From Polyangium mundeleinium (GTDB lineage: Bacteria > Myxococcota_A > Polyangia > Polyangiales > Polyangiaceae): a stretch of DNA of 64,000 bases. Made by a program: the position numbers and the translations under genes. Numbering within the stretch: position 1 is the first letter of the stretch; each line of letters opens with the position of its first letter. The stretch is taken from contig NZ_JAQNDO010000001.1 in assembly GCF_028369105.1 (NCBI RefSeq), positions 682,001-746,000 on the forward strand, read 5' to 3'. Below are positions 33,680 through 42,048 of this stretch, in pieces. The notes under the pieces are model-generated. The model made no database searches and was not told where the DNA came from. It saw nothing but the letters and a program-made list of their open reading frames with translations.

Positions 33680-35461
33680 TCAATCGCCGTTCGGCTGACC
33701 CATGCGGAGCGGGCCGCCGCGCGCGGTGGACCAGAGCAGGCAATTCTCGGCCGATCCTGGCACCGTGAACACGTCGAGCCCGTGCTCGAAGGTCTGCACG
33801 AAGATCTCGACCTGCCCGTCGCCGTCGAGGTCCCCGATGGCGGGTGCCGCGGGCGCGCCGTTGCCATTTCCATTTTGCTCGCCCGTGTTGTGGAGCGGCA
33901 CGTCGTGGAGCAGCGTCCCGTCCGCGCCGAGGACCACGAGATAGCCCGAGTCGAGCACGTTCGGATCCCCATACGTGGCGAACATCAGCTCGGGCGAGCC
34001 GTCCTGGTTCAGGTCCGCGACGGTCACCTCGGTCGCGAACATGATCGATTTGCCGTGCGTGTAATTGAAGCGCCAGATCTGCTTCGCGTCCGCGCCGAAC
34101 GCGTAGACGAACCCGTCGTTGAACGGCGCCACGATCTCGGGTTTGTCATCGCCCTGGATGTTCACCGTCGTCGCCGCGGGCACACCGCCCGGCGGGTAGT
34201 ACCCCTCCACCTCGATGGGTTTTTCCCCGCGCGGCAAGGTCTCCCAGCCGGGCTTGCGCATTGCCGAGCGGCTCCCGTCGCCGTGCGCGCCTTCGAGCAC
34301 CATGATCGCATACGCCTGCGTCTCGTACGGCTCGTTTTTTTCGACGTTCGGCACGCCCAGCACCTCGTTTTTCCCGTCCCCGTCGAGGTCGACCACGTTC
34401 GGCGGCGACGCCGTCCACTGGAGCCACTCGGCGAAGGACGGGTGCGGCCACTCGCCCGTGTGCAAATTGTAATGGTCCGCCTCCACCTTCGGATCGGCCC
34501 AACGGATGAACTGGCCCCAGGTCAGGCGCTGGCCCTCGAATTCGTTCGCGCGGTTCGTGAAGAACGGCGCGGCGTCGATCGCCACGCCATCGTGGTCGAA
34601 CGCCTGGATGTGGTGGTTGTCGTAGGTCGCGAGCACCTCGAGGTCCGGGTCGTCGTCGATGTTCCCGACCGCCACGTTGAGCCCGTAGCAGCCGTACCCG
34701 GAATGCCCCATGCCATTGCGATCCGCGTCATTCCCGGCGCCCGCGAGGCTATTGTAGCGCGGCCACGCCGGAAACCCGAGCCCCGCGGGCTGGTGGAGCG
34801 ACCCGTCGGCGCGGAACACGAAGACCTGCGCCCCGCCGTCCTCCGTGCTCGCGGTTTGCGTCGTCGTCACCACGATCTCGAGCACGCCGTCGCCGTCGAG
34901 GTCACCTGCGGCCATGCCGCGCACCTCGGGCGCGTTGTTCGCGGTCGTCGTGCTCGCGGGGAAACCAGCCTTCGGCACGAGCGTCTTGTCCTTCCACTCG
35001 TACGCCCAGACCTCGTGATCGCTGCCGTAGACGATGTCGACGAGCCCGTCGCCTTCGAGATCGGCGACGATGTGCGGGGCGTACACGCGCCCCTCGCCGC
35101 CCTCGGCCTTCGCGAGCACGTTGCCCTCCGCGTCGTGGACGAAGACCGAAGAATAGGCCGCGATGAGCTCGCGTTTTCCGTCGCCGTCGAGGTCGCGCAC
35201 GACGGGCGAGGCGAACCAGCTCGTCTCGCCGCCGAGCGTCATTTTGTATTCGGGCGCGGCCACCTCGCCCTTGCTTTCGCCCTTCTCACACGTCGTGTTG
35301 CGCGTGCCTCCCGTCGTGGAGCCCCCGGTCCGGCCCCCGGGACGACCCTCGCTCTCGCCGCAGGAGGCGGCTGCGAGGGAGAGGCCCGAGGCGAGGAGCA
35401 AGGAGAGCAGGGGTTTGCCCCACCCGGACATCGCGTGATGGAATGAGCGTATGTGGGTCAT
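33680..35461 (-). CDS. FG-GAP/VCBS beta-propeller lipoprotein
   Basis: 593 residues. Start ATG 35461 has AAGGA five bases upstream; a second ATG at 35431 is closer to the hydrophobic core but has no ribosome site. The signal ends in LAAASC (lipobox) and a Gly/Thr-rich linker follows. The body carries about eight FG-GAP repeats with Dx(D/N)xDG-type calcium loops (DLDGDGKRE, DLEGDGLVD, DLDGDGVLE, NIDDDPDLE, DLDGDGKNE, DLNQDGSPE, DLDGDGQVE), predicting an integrin-alpha-like propeller on the cell surface. No enzymatic domain is visible; adhesion or binding is inferred. Confidence 0.88.
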   Translation of the reverse strand: MTHIRSFHHAMSGWGKPLLSLLLASGLSLAAASCGESEGRPGGRTGGSTTGGTRNTTCEKGESKGEVAAPEYKMTLGGETSWFASPVVRDLDGDGKRELIAAYSSVFVHDAEGNVLAKAEGGEGRVYAPHIVADLEGDGLVDIVYGSDHEVWAYEWKDKTLVPKAGFPASTTTANNAPEVRGMAAGDLDGDGVLEIVVTTTQTASTEDGGAQVFVFRADGSLHQPAGLGFPAWPRYNSLAGAGNDADRNGMGHSGYGCYGLNVAVGNIDDDPDLEVLATYDNHHIQAFDHDGVAIDAAPFFTNRANEFEGQRLTWGQFIRWADPKVEADHYNLHTGEWPHPSFAEWLQWTASPPNVVDLDGDGKNEVLGVPNVEKNEPYETQAYAIMVLEGAHGDGSRSAMRKPGWETLPRGEKPIEVEGYYPPGGVPAATTVNIQGDDKPEIVAPFNDGFVYAFGADAKQIWRFNYTHGKSIMFATEVTVADLNQDGSPELMFATYGDPNVLDSGYLVVLGADGTLLHDVPLHNTGEQNGNGNGAPAAPAIGDLDGDGQVEIFVQTFEHGLDVFTVPGSAENCLLWSTARGGPLRMGQPNGD

Positions 35462-35576
35462 GTCGTCCTTGTCGCGCAAAAGAAAGGAGCCGCGTCCGCC
35501 CCCAGCGGCGGCGGGGCCGAGGATATCAAACTTCTTCCGGTCGTGGTAAGGTCGCCTCGTGCGACCCCGGTGAGTC

Positions 35577-36383
35577 ATGCGCGCGTCAGCCACGGAAAAC
35601 CGAGCTTTACGAACCCACGGGAGCCGCGCGGCCCGCGCCCTCCTCTGCCTCCTCGCGCCCCTCGTGCTTGGCGCGGCTTCGCCTGACGAGGCCGCGCCCT
35701 CGCAGCCGGCCGAGCCTCTGCCCGAGCTCCCGCCGCCGCCCGAGCCCGTCGCGGCGCCTTCCGCGCCGGCCGGGAACCATTCCGCGCCGCGGGAGCGCTC
35801 GACGGTCGAGATGGCGCGGCTCGACGCGGGCGTCATGTACGTCCGGGGCCTGAAAATGCTGGGGCTCGGGACGCTCGCGCGGTACCAGGTCCTCGTCGGC
35901 TTCATCGACCTCGACGTCGTGCGTTTTCCGCACGAGCGGTTCGGCTTCGAGATTCACCTGAATGGCGGCCCCATCGGATTCGACGAGAATGCGCAGGTCG
36001 AGATCGGCCTCTCCGGCGCGGGTCTCGTCGCGCCGTTCCGCTGGAAGGGCCGGGCGCCTGGCTCGTTCGTCCTCGGCGTGGGCGGCACCTTCGAGTACGG
36101 CCGCCCGGTCTGGCTCGAACCGGGCTATCACGGTGCGCCGTTTGGCCTCGCGCGGTTCCGGATTTTTCCCACGGAGACCGTTGGCCTTCAAACGGCCTAC
36201 CGCTTCGTCCCGATCACCACGAACGAGCTCGCGTTGCAGGAGCACGACGTGGAGCTCGGCGTGAGCACGGGTCTCTTGCAGGTGGGCGCGCGCGTGCGGG
36301 TCGACGAGGTGCGGGGCGGCGAGCCGACGCGGCTTTATCGATCGATCGGCGGGGGCGTCTTCGCCGGGCTCGTGGTGTTTTGA
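35577..36383 (+). CDS. Secreted envelope protein, probable outer-membrane-associated
   Basis: 268 residues. An N-terminal signal sequence (ARALLCLLAPLVLGAASP) precedes a Pro/Ala-rich spacer (about residues 40-70). The rest alternates short amphipathic strands rich in Gly and aromatics (YQVLVGFIDLDVVRF, FGFEIHLNGGPIGF, GSFVLGVGGTFEYG, GVFAGLVVF at the very end), which suggests a small beta-barrel or beta-sandwich of the outer membrane. I do not recognise the family. The next gene starts inside its stop codon (TGATG), so the two form an operon. Confidence 0.7.
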   Translation: MRASATENRALRTHGSRAARALLCLLAPLVLGAASPDEAAPSQPAEPLPELPPPPEPVAAPSAPAGNHSAPRERSTVEMARLDAGVMYVRGLKMLGLGTLARYQVLVGFIDLDVVRFPHERFGFEIHLNGGPIGFDENAQVEIGLSGAGLVAPFRWKGRAPGSFVLGVGGTFEYGRPVWLEPGYHGAPFGLARFRIFPTETVGLQTAYRFVPITTNELALQEHDVELGVSTGLLQVGARVRVDEVRGGEPTRLYRSIGGGVFAGLVVF

Positions 36384-37084
36384 TGACGACGCGCGCGCTT
36401 GGGATCGGGCTCCTCGCGCTCGCGGCGCTCGCCGGGTGCGAGGACGAGCCCGTGCGCTCGACCGACGTCTCGACCCTCGACATGCTCATTTCTCTGGACG
36501 CAACCGATAGCGGAGACGGCGCCACGGTGCGCGCCCGGATCTCCAGCCCGCTCGGTGGGTTGCGTTTGTCGGACGGAGACACTTTGCGGCTCCGCATGGG
36601 GGGAGAGCCCCTCGCGCTGCGCGAGATCGAGGAGGACGATCGCCCCGTCTACCTCGCCGAGGTCGCGGATTTGTCGGGGGATATCACGCTGGATCTGGAG
36701 CGCCGCGTGGACCGGAGCATCCTCGACCGTGTGCTCCCCGTGCCGCCGCCGATCGGGCTCACGGCGGCGCCGCTCCTCGGGGATTCTCCGCTGAAGCTCG
36801 CCTGGAATGCAGCGCCCGAGGGCAAACACGTGCTCGGCCTCGTCGTCGACGGGACGTGCATCAAGCCGCTGAGCCGCACATTGCCGAACGACGTGGGCCA
36901 ATACGAGATCCTCCAGGCCGAGCTCGCGCCCTTGGATCCGGCGGCGCCTGGCCCGTGCCCGCTCCAGGTGACGCTCGCGCGGACTGCGACGTTCCAGGAG
37001 CCGATCGCCCCGCCGGCGACGCAAATCGGGCTTTATGCCTGGTTCGTGCTGAGCCGCACCGTCGACGTGAGCTGGACGCCTTGA
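36383..37084 (+). CDS. Hypothetical lipoprotein
   Basis: 233 residues from ATG 36383, which shares one base with the upstream TGA. MTTRALGIGLLALAALAGCE is a clear lipoprotein signal with lipobox LAGC. The mature part is beta-rich and contains a GDGATVRARISSPLGGL stretch resembling an immunoglobulin-like or carboxypeptidase-regulatory fold, plus two late cysteines (GTC, GPC) that could form a disulfide. No family recognised. Coupling with the upstream envelope protein suggests the two proteins work together at the outer membrane. Confidence 0.72.
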   Translation: MTTRALGIGLLALAALAGCEDEPVRSTDVSTLDMLISLDATDSGDGATVRARISSPLGGLRLSDGDTLRLRMGGEPLALREIEEDDRPVYLAEVADLSGDITLDLERRVDRSILDRVLPVPPPIGLTAAPLLGDSPLKLAWNAAPEGKHVLGLVVDGTCIKPLSRTLPNDVGQYEILQAELAPLDPAAPGPCPLQVTLARTATFQEPIAPPATQIGLYAWFVLSRTVDVSWTP

Positions 37085-37093
37085 CGGCGGCGT

Positions 37094-38308
37094 TCAGCGA
37101 TCGGCGACAATTTGTCGGAGGATGGGCGGAAAGTCCTCGGGCTTCACGCCCTCGGTCACGAGCGGCCGACTGTTCTGCGAGTTCCAGAAGAGCACGACTT
37201 TCCCCGCGAGGCGCGTGGCGTCGTCGAGCAGAGCGGCGAGGGTTTTTCCCGTATAGGTTGGTTCGAGCGCCATGCCTTCCGTCTCCGCGGCGAGCGTGAT
37301 GGCGCGTTCTCCTTTTCGTGTCGGCGCACCATACCCGGCGCCGAGGTGGTTCGTCGAGAATCGCACACGGGCCCGGCCGAGGCGCACGTCCGGGAACGTC
37401 GGATCGAGCGAACGCGCGAAGGCCACGGTCTCCCGGGCCATCGCGAAAAACCGCGCCTCGCTCGACGTCTCGGGGCTCGACGTGCGCACGGCGACGACCT
37501 CGGTCCGGAGCCCTGACAGCTCGAGTCCGAGCGCGAGGCCAACCGCGCTGCCCATCGTGCCCATGGCGAGGTAGACACAATCGGGCAATGGGCAATGGCC
37601 GGCGCCGACCTGCTCGGCGAGTTCGAAGCCTGCATTGACGAACGCGAGGTTTCCGAGCGGCGAGGATCCGCCGGGTGGCACGAGGTATGGCGCGACGCCT
37701 TGGGCCGCCTTCGCGGCCCGCTTCGCCAGGGCCTCGGCCTCGGCGACGCCGCCCGTCACGACCCGGATCGTGGCCCCGGCGCGGCGCGCGGCGCGTAGGT
37801 TCGTCCGGACGTACGCGCTCGGCGTTTGCGGGGCGAGCAGCAGCGTGACCGCGAAGCCCTGCGCCGCGCCGTACAGGGCTGTGGCGACCGCCTGGTTCGA
37901 CCCGAAAGCGCCGAACGTGACGATCTCGCGCGCGCCTTTCGCGCGGGCATCGGCCAGGAAAAACTCGAGCTTGCGTGTCTTGCCTCCGCCATAGGCCGCG
38001 CCGGCGAGATCGTCACGTTTGACGTAGAGCCCCGCGAGCGCGGCCTTTTCGCCGAGCTTCGCGGCGCGCGCGACGGGCGTCGGCAACAGGCCGAGCGGGA
38101 GGCGCGGCAGATGCGGCGCGAGCCCGGGATGGGCGCGGAACAGGGGCGGGACGTCATCGGCGGGCGCGGGCTCGGGTGCGGCAGCGGAAGCGGGCGCAGC
38201 GGATGCGGGCGCGAACGCGGCGGCGTCCGCGGGGGTGGGTGTCCGTTCCTCACACCCGGCGAGCGTGCTGAGCGCGAGGGCCGAGAAGGTACGTCGATCG
38301 AGCTTCAT
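37094..38308 (-). CDS. PLP-dependent D-cysteine desulfhydrase / ACC deaminase family protein, apparent Tat lipoprotein
   Basis: 404 residues from ATG 38308 (CAGGGCG upstream). The N-terminus MKLDRRTFSALALSTLAGCE combines a twin-arginine motif (RRTF) with a lipobox (LAGC). An Ala/Pro linker leads to a type II-fold PLP enzyme: GGGKTRKLEFF (PLP lysine; relatives have GGNK), FGAFGSNQAVATA, and PPGGSSPLGNLAFVNAGFEL. Relatives degrade D-cysteine or 1-aminocyclopropane-1-carboxylate and are cytoplasmic, so an exported copy is unusual; the Tat route would allow export with cofactor bound. It diverges from the Rieske oxygenase genes. Substrate uncertain. Confidence 0.85.
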   Translation of the reverse strand: MKLDRRTFSALALSTLAGCEERTPTPADAAAFAPASAAPASAAAPEPAPADDVPPLFRAHPGLAPHLPRLPLGLLPTPVARAAKLGEKAALAGLYVKRDDLAGAAYGGGKTRKLEFFLADARAKGAREIVTFGAFGSNQAVATALYGAAQGFAVTLLLAPQTPSAYVRTNLRAARRAGATIRVVTGGVAEAEALAKRAAKAAQGVAPYLVPPGGSSPLGNLAFVNAGFELAEQVGAGHCPLPDCVYLAMGTMGSAVGLALGLELSGLRTEVVAVRTSSPETSSEARFFAMARETVAFARSLDPTFPDVRLGRARVRFSTNHLGAGYGAPTRKGERAITLAAETEGMALEPTYTGKTLAALLDDATRLAGKVVLFWNSQNSRPLVTEGVKPEDFPPILRQIVADR

Positions 38309-38476
38309 CCGTCGCCCTGGAACGCCCGTGATCGGGTTTTCCATTGCTGGCATGTGTTTTTCACGCAGACCGGCCTGGAGCAAGCAGGGGGGCGAGAGTC
38401 GCACAGGGGATGCGCGGACGGTCGTCTTTTCGCACTCTGCCTGGTCCCGATGTTCTCCCCGGGGATGGAGAGTCCA

Positions 38477-39724
38477 ATGACCAAGCAACCCATGCGTGTG
38501 TGGCCGGCGGAAGGCGCGAGCCGGGCTCCGTACTGGATTTACGACGACCCGGAGGTCTTCCGCGTCGAGCAGGAGCGGATCTTCGGGCAGTCCTGGTGTT
38601 ACGTGGGCCTCGCCGCGGAGGTCCCCGAACCGGGTAGCTTCCAGCGGAGCCACGTGGGCGATCGTTCCGTCATCCTGGTGCGCGACAAGGAGGGCAAGAT
38701 CAACGTCCTCGAAAACCGGTGCGCCCACCGAGGAATGGAATTTTGCCGCGCGAGCGCGGGCAAGGCCACGCGCTTCCAGTGCCCCTACCATCAATGGACG
38801 TTCGACCTCCAGGGCAACCTCTGCGGCGTGCCGTTCAAGCGGGGAATCCACGGCGAAGGCGGAATGCCGGACGATTTCGACCTCGCGGACCACCCGCTGC
38901 GTAAGCTTCGGGTGACGAACCACAACGGCGCTGTCTTCGCGTCGTATGCCGAGGAGCCCGAGCCGTTCGAGCAATACCTCGCCGAGCCGATGCGCGCCTA
39001 CTTCGATCGGGTGTTCGACGGTCGCCCCCTGCGGGTGCTCGGATACATGCGCCAGCGGATCCCCTGCAACTGGAAGCTCATCCTGGAGAACACGAAAGAC
39101 CCTTACCACGCGACCCTACTGCATTCGTTTCTCGTCACGTTTGGTCTGTTCCGCGCGGATCAAAAATCCGAAGTTCGGCTCGACGCATCCGGGCGGCATG
39201 CGGCGCTCGTCTCGCGCCACGGCGCGCGGCAGCTCACGGTGGCCGCGAGCGAGATGGCCTCGTACAAGAGCGATTACACGCTGCAAGACCGCCGGCTGCT
39301 CGACATGCAAGCAGAGTTCCGCGACGGGGTCGGGGTCGTCATGATGACCCTCTTCCCGAACCTGATTCTCCACCAGCAGGGCAATTCGCTGGCGACGCGC
39401 CACATCGTCCCGCGTGGACCCGACAGCACCGAGCTCTCGTGGACGTTCTTCGGCTACGAGGACGACGACGAGGCGCTTTCGGCGCGGCGATTGCGTCAGG
39501 CGAACCTGTTCGGCCCTGCGGGGCTGGTCTCACTCGACGACGGCGAGGCGCTGAAGGCGACGCAGGAGGGGCTTCGTAATGGCCGGGACGCGTGTGCCGT
39601 CGTCGAAATGGGCGGGCGGGATCGGGAGGACGCGAACGTCATGGTGACGGAGGTCGCGCTCCGGGCGTTCTTCCACCATTACATGCACGTGATGGGCTTC
39701 ACCAGGGCGGAGGACGAGCGATGA
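38477..39724 (+). CDS. Rieske aromatic-ring-hydroxylating dioxygenase, alpha subunit
   Basis: 415 residues from ATG 38477 with GGAG upstream; the frame is open much further upstream but without support. Rieske cluster ligands are C82-x-H84-x17-C102-x2-H105 (CAHRG, QCPYHQW). ENTKDPYHATLLHSF holds the D/H/H facial triad region for mononuclear iron. The sequence is closest in feel to the benzoate/anthranilate/terephthalate large-subunit group. The small subunit follows with an ATGA overlap. No ferredoxin or reductase gene is nearby, so electron transfer partners must be elsewhere. Substrate unknown. Confidence 0.9.
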   Translation: MTKQPMRVWPAEGASRAPYWIYDDPEVFRVEQERIFGQSWCYVGLAAEVPEPGSFQRSHVGDRSVILVRDKEGKINVLENRCAHRGMEFCRASAGKATRFQCPYHQWTFDLQGNLCGVPFKRGIHGEGGMPDDFDLADHPLRKLRVTNHNGAVFASYAEEPEPFEQYLAEPMRAYFDRVFDGRPLRVLGYMRQRIPCNWKLILENTKDPYHATLLHSFLVTFGLFRADQKSEVRLDASGRHAALVSRHGARQLTVAASEMASYKSDYTLQDRRLLDMQAEFRDGVGVVMMTLFPNLILHQQGNSLATRHIVPRGPDSTELSWTFFGYEDDDEALSARRLRQANLFGPAGLVSLDDGEALKATQEGLRNGRDACAVVEMGGRDREDANVMVTEVALRAFFHHYMHVMGFTRAEDER

Positions 39725-40209
39725 ACCCGGAGAACCTGCGCGGATATACGCTGCGGGCGGCCGTGGAGGACGTCCTCTACGACTACGCCGCCGCCCTCGA
39801 CGAGGGCGCGCTCGAACGATGGCCCTTCTTTTTCACGGAGGGGGCGCTCTACGAGGTCGTCTCCCGGGAGAACGAGGAGCGCGGATTGCCGCTCGCGCTT
39901 GTGCGTTGCGAGGGGCGCGGGATGATGATCGATCGAGCCACCGCGCTCAAAGAGGTCTTGTTTTATTCGCCGCGCACGTACCGGCATTTCATCAGCAACG
40001 TCCGGCCGATCTGGCGGAGCGAGGAGCGGATCGAGGCCGTCTCGAACTTCGTGCTGCTCCAGACGCTCGTGGAGCGTGAGACGACCGTGCTCGTCGCCGG
40101 GCAATACCGGGACACGCTCGTGGTCGCGGACGGGAAGCTCCTGTTTTCCGGCAAGCGGTGCATCTACGACACCACGATGATCCCGAATACGGTCGTGTAT
40201 CCGCTTTAG
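39721..40209 (+). CDS. Aromatic-ring-hydroxylating dioxygenase, beta subunit
   Basis: 162 residues; ATG overlaps the alpha-subunit TGA (ATGA). The SnoaL/NTF2-like fold is indicated by LYDYAAALDEGALERWPFFFTEGALYEVVSRENEERG and the closing strands ending VAGQYRDTLVVADGKLLFSGKRCIYDT. It packs with alpha subunits in the (alpha-beta)3 oxygenase and has no catalytic metals of its own. The length is typical for benzoate/anthranilate-type small subunits. The stop lies six bases from the convergent SWIM gene. Confidence 0.9.
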   Translation: MNPENLRGYTLRAAVEDVLYDYAAALDEGALERWPFFFTEGALYEVVSRENEERGLPLALVRCEGRGMMIDRATALKEVLFYSPRTYRHFISNVRPIWRSEERIEAVSNFVLLQTLVERETTVLVAGQYRDTLVVADGKLLFSGKRCIYDTTMIPNTVVYPL

Positions 40210-40215
40210 CCACGC

Positions 40216-42048
40216 TCACGCCCGTGCGAGCGCGACCGAGATCGCCGCGTCGGCCCAGGCTTTTGTCGCCTCGCCGAGGTCCCCGGCCGCCCGCGCGGCT
40301 TCGAGGCGCGTATACGTCGCCGCCATCGCCCGCAATCCGACCGTGGCGAGCGCCGGCCCGAGTGGTGGGATCCGCGCCGAAAGCACGCCGTCCTGCGCCA
40401 GCGCGTCCAGCGCGGATTCGAGCCGCCCGAGCGCGGCGCCGAGCAGATCCGCGGCCTCGGGCGCGGCGAGCGGGAGCGCGGGGATCGGCGCGGCGGGCGC
40501 GAGATCCGGGATGACGACGTGATCCGTGACCACCGCGATCGGCTCGAGCACCCGCCCGCCGCGCGATTCACGCAGCCAGCCCGAGACGTAACGCGCCGAC
40601 GGGAGCGCCTCCGCGAGCGCCGCGAGGGCGCCGGGGGCGAACCCTTCATGCGCCCGCTCCACGCGGAGCTGGGCGTCGTTGTCCTCGATCCACCCCGACA
40701 ACGTTTGACGCCCAGGCGACCACGACAACCCCTGCACGCCCCCGTTCGTCGCGACCACCCGGAGGGCCGCCGTGCGCGCGCGCGGGCGTAGGAACGAGGG
40801 CGGCCTGCCCTCTTCGTCGGCGAGGAGCGCGCTCGGACCGGGGAAACCGAAGGGCGCGGGGATGTCGCCCCACGCGCCGCGCTGCGGGACCACCGTCGTG
40901 TCCTTGCCGCGCCGGATCTCGATGGTTCGCCGCGCCAAACGCACGAGATGACGCGAGATGATCTGCCCGCCGGCCAGGACCCCGAGCGGCGTGCCCGCGA
41001 CCGCGATCACGGAGGCCGGATCGACCTTGTCGGGGATCCCCACGCTCCACGACACGACCGTGGCGCCGTCCCAGAAAAGCACCTCCAAGGAGCGCGCCGA
41101 TCCCGCCGCCGAGAGCCGCGCGCCGAGCGAGAGCAGCCGCGCCCGATCGAGCGGGACTTCGAGCGGCTCGCCGAGGCCGAGCAAGGCGGCGGGATCCCCG
41201 CCGTTTCTCGCGGCCCGCACGCGCGCCCATCCTTCGGCGACGAGCCTCCGCACCTCCCCGGCGTCGTGCAGCGCCGAGCGAATCTCCCACGCCTCGCGTT
41301 GTGCCTCGATGTCCTCGATCAAGCTGTCGAGCCAGGGAGATTCCTTCAAATGGGCGCGGACCTCCTCGCGCGCCTGCGCGAGCCCGCGCGCGTCCGCGAG
41401 CCCGCGCGCGAGGGTTCGTCCGAGGAGGCCCTCCACGCCGGCGAGCACGGCCGCGGGAATCGTGGGTTTCGGCGGCGGCCCGAGGCGCACGTGCCCCGCG
41501 CCCCGCGCCCGATCCTCGGCAGAGAGCCGCTGAAACGCCCGAACCGCGAGCGGCACGTGCACGCACGGCGGCGTCGCGCAATCACATCGCGCGTGCGCGA
41601 GATCGGCCCCCGACAAGAAACGCACGGTGCACCCGGAGAAACGCGCGATCGGCGGGTTCGTCCCGATCTCGACCTCCACCCCCGCGGCCTCCGCGGCGTC
41701 CACGAGCGGCGCCCGTTCGCCGAGCCAAACCAAAAGCTCCTCGGCGTTGATCTCCCACGGCGGCCGCGTCTCGGCCCCGGCCGCCGCCGCGTAGGCGAGC
41801 ACGGCCGCGATGCGATGCCGACACACTGTTTTCGCCCCGCAGCCGCAGGGCGTGTCCTTCAGCGCCTTGCCCGGTAGGAGCTGCGTCGAAATGCCGTCCG
41901 GGAACGTCGCGACGACGACGCCATTCTCGTCCTCGTGGACCTTCGGCCCCTGTCCAGCCTCGATTTCCCGTTGGGCGCGCTTCACGAGGCCCACGTTCGC
42001 CAGTGCGGCGAGCGCCTCGGGCGTCAGGGCTGCGAGATCGGCCCTCAT
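40216..42048 (-). CDS. SWIM zinc finger protein (YehQ-like)
   Basis: 610 residues; ATG 42048 overlaps the VWA stop (ATGA). Two SWIM-type CxCx(n)CxH motifs occur in the N-terminal quarter: C68-x-C70...C76-x-H78 and C155-x-C157...C162-x-H164, likely zinc-binding. The remaining roughly 450 residues are Ala/Arg/Leu-rich with no enzyme motif. SWIM fingers bind DNA or proteins. It is the last gene of a five-gene run matching E. coli yehI-L-M-P-Q, where YehQ is the SWIM protein. The role in that system is unknown; substrate or adaptor recognition is my inference. Confidence 0.85.
   Translation of the reverse strand: MRADLAALTPEALAALANVGLVKRAQREIEAGQGPKVHEDENGVVVATFPDGISTQLLPGKALKDTPCGCGAKTVCRHRIAAVLAYAAAAGAETRPPWEINAEELLVWLGERAPLVDAAEAAGVEVEIGTNPPIARFSGCTVRFLSGADLAHARCDCATPPCVHVPLAVRAFQRLSAEDRARGAGHVRLGPPPKPTIPAAVLAGVEGLLGRTLARGLADARGLAQAREEVRAHLKESPWLDSLIEDIEAQREAWEIRSALHDAGEVRRLVAEGWARVRAARNGGDPAALLGLGEPLEVPLDRARLLSLGARLSAAGSARSLEVLFWDGATVVSWSVGIPDKVDPASVIAVAGTPLGVLAGGQIISRHLVRLARRTIEIRRGKDTTVVPQRGAWGDIPAPFGFPGPSALLADEEGRPPSFLRPRARTAALRVVATNGGVQGLSWSPGRQTLSGWIEDNDAQLRVERAHEGFAPGALAALAEALPSARYVSGWLRESRGGRVLEPIAVVTDHVVIPDLAPAAPIPALPLAAPEAADLLGAALGRLESALDALAQDGVLSARIPPLGPALATVGLRAMAATYTRLEAARAAGDLGEATKAWADAAISVALARA

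Noticed and set aside
32759-35446. 895-codon plus-strand frame.
   Set aside because: Antisense to the SDR and FG-GAP lipoprotein genes, both with motifs and ribosome sites.
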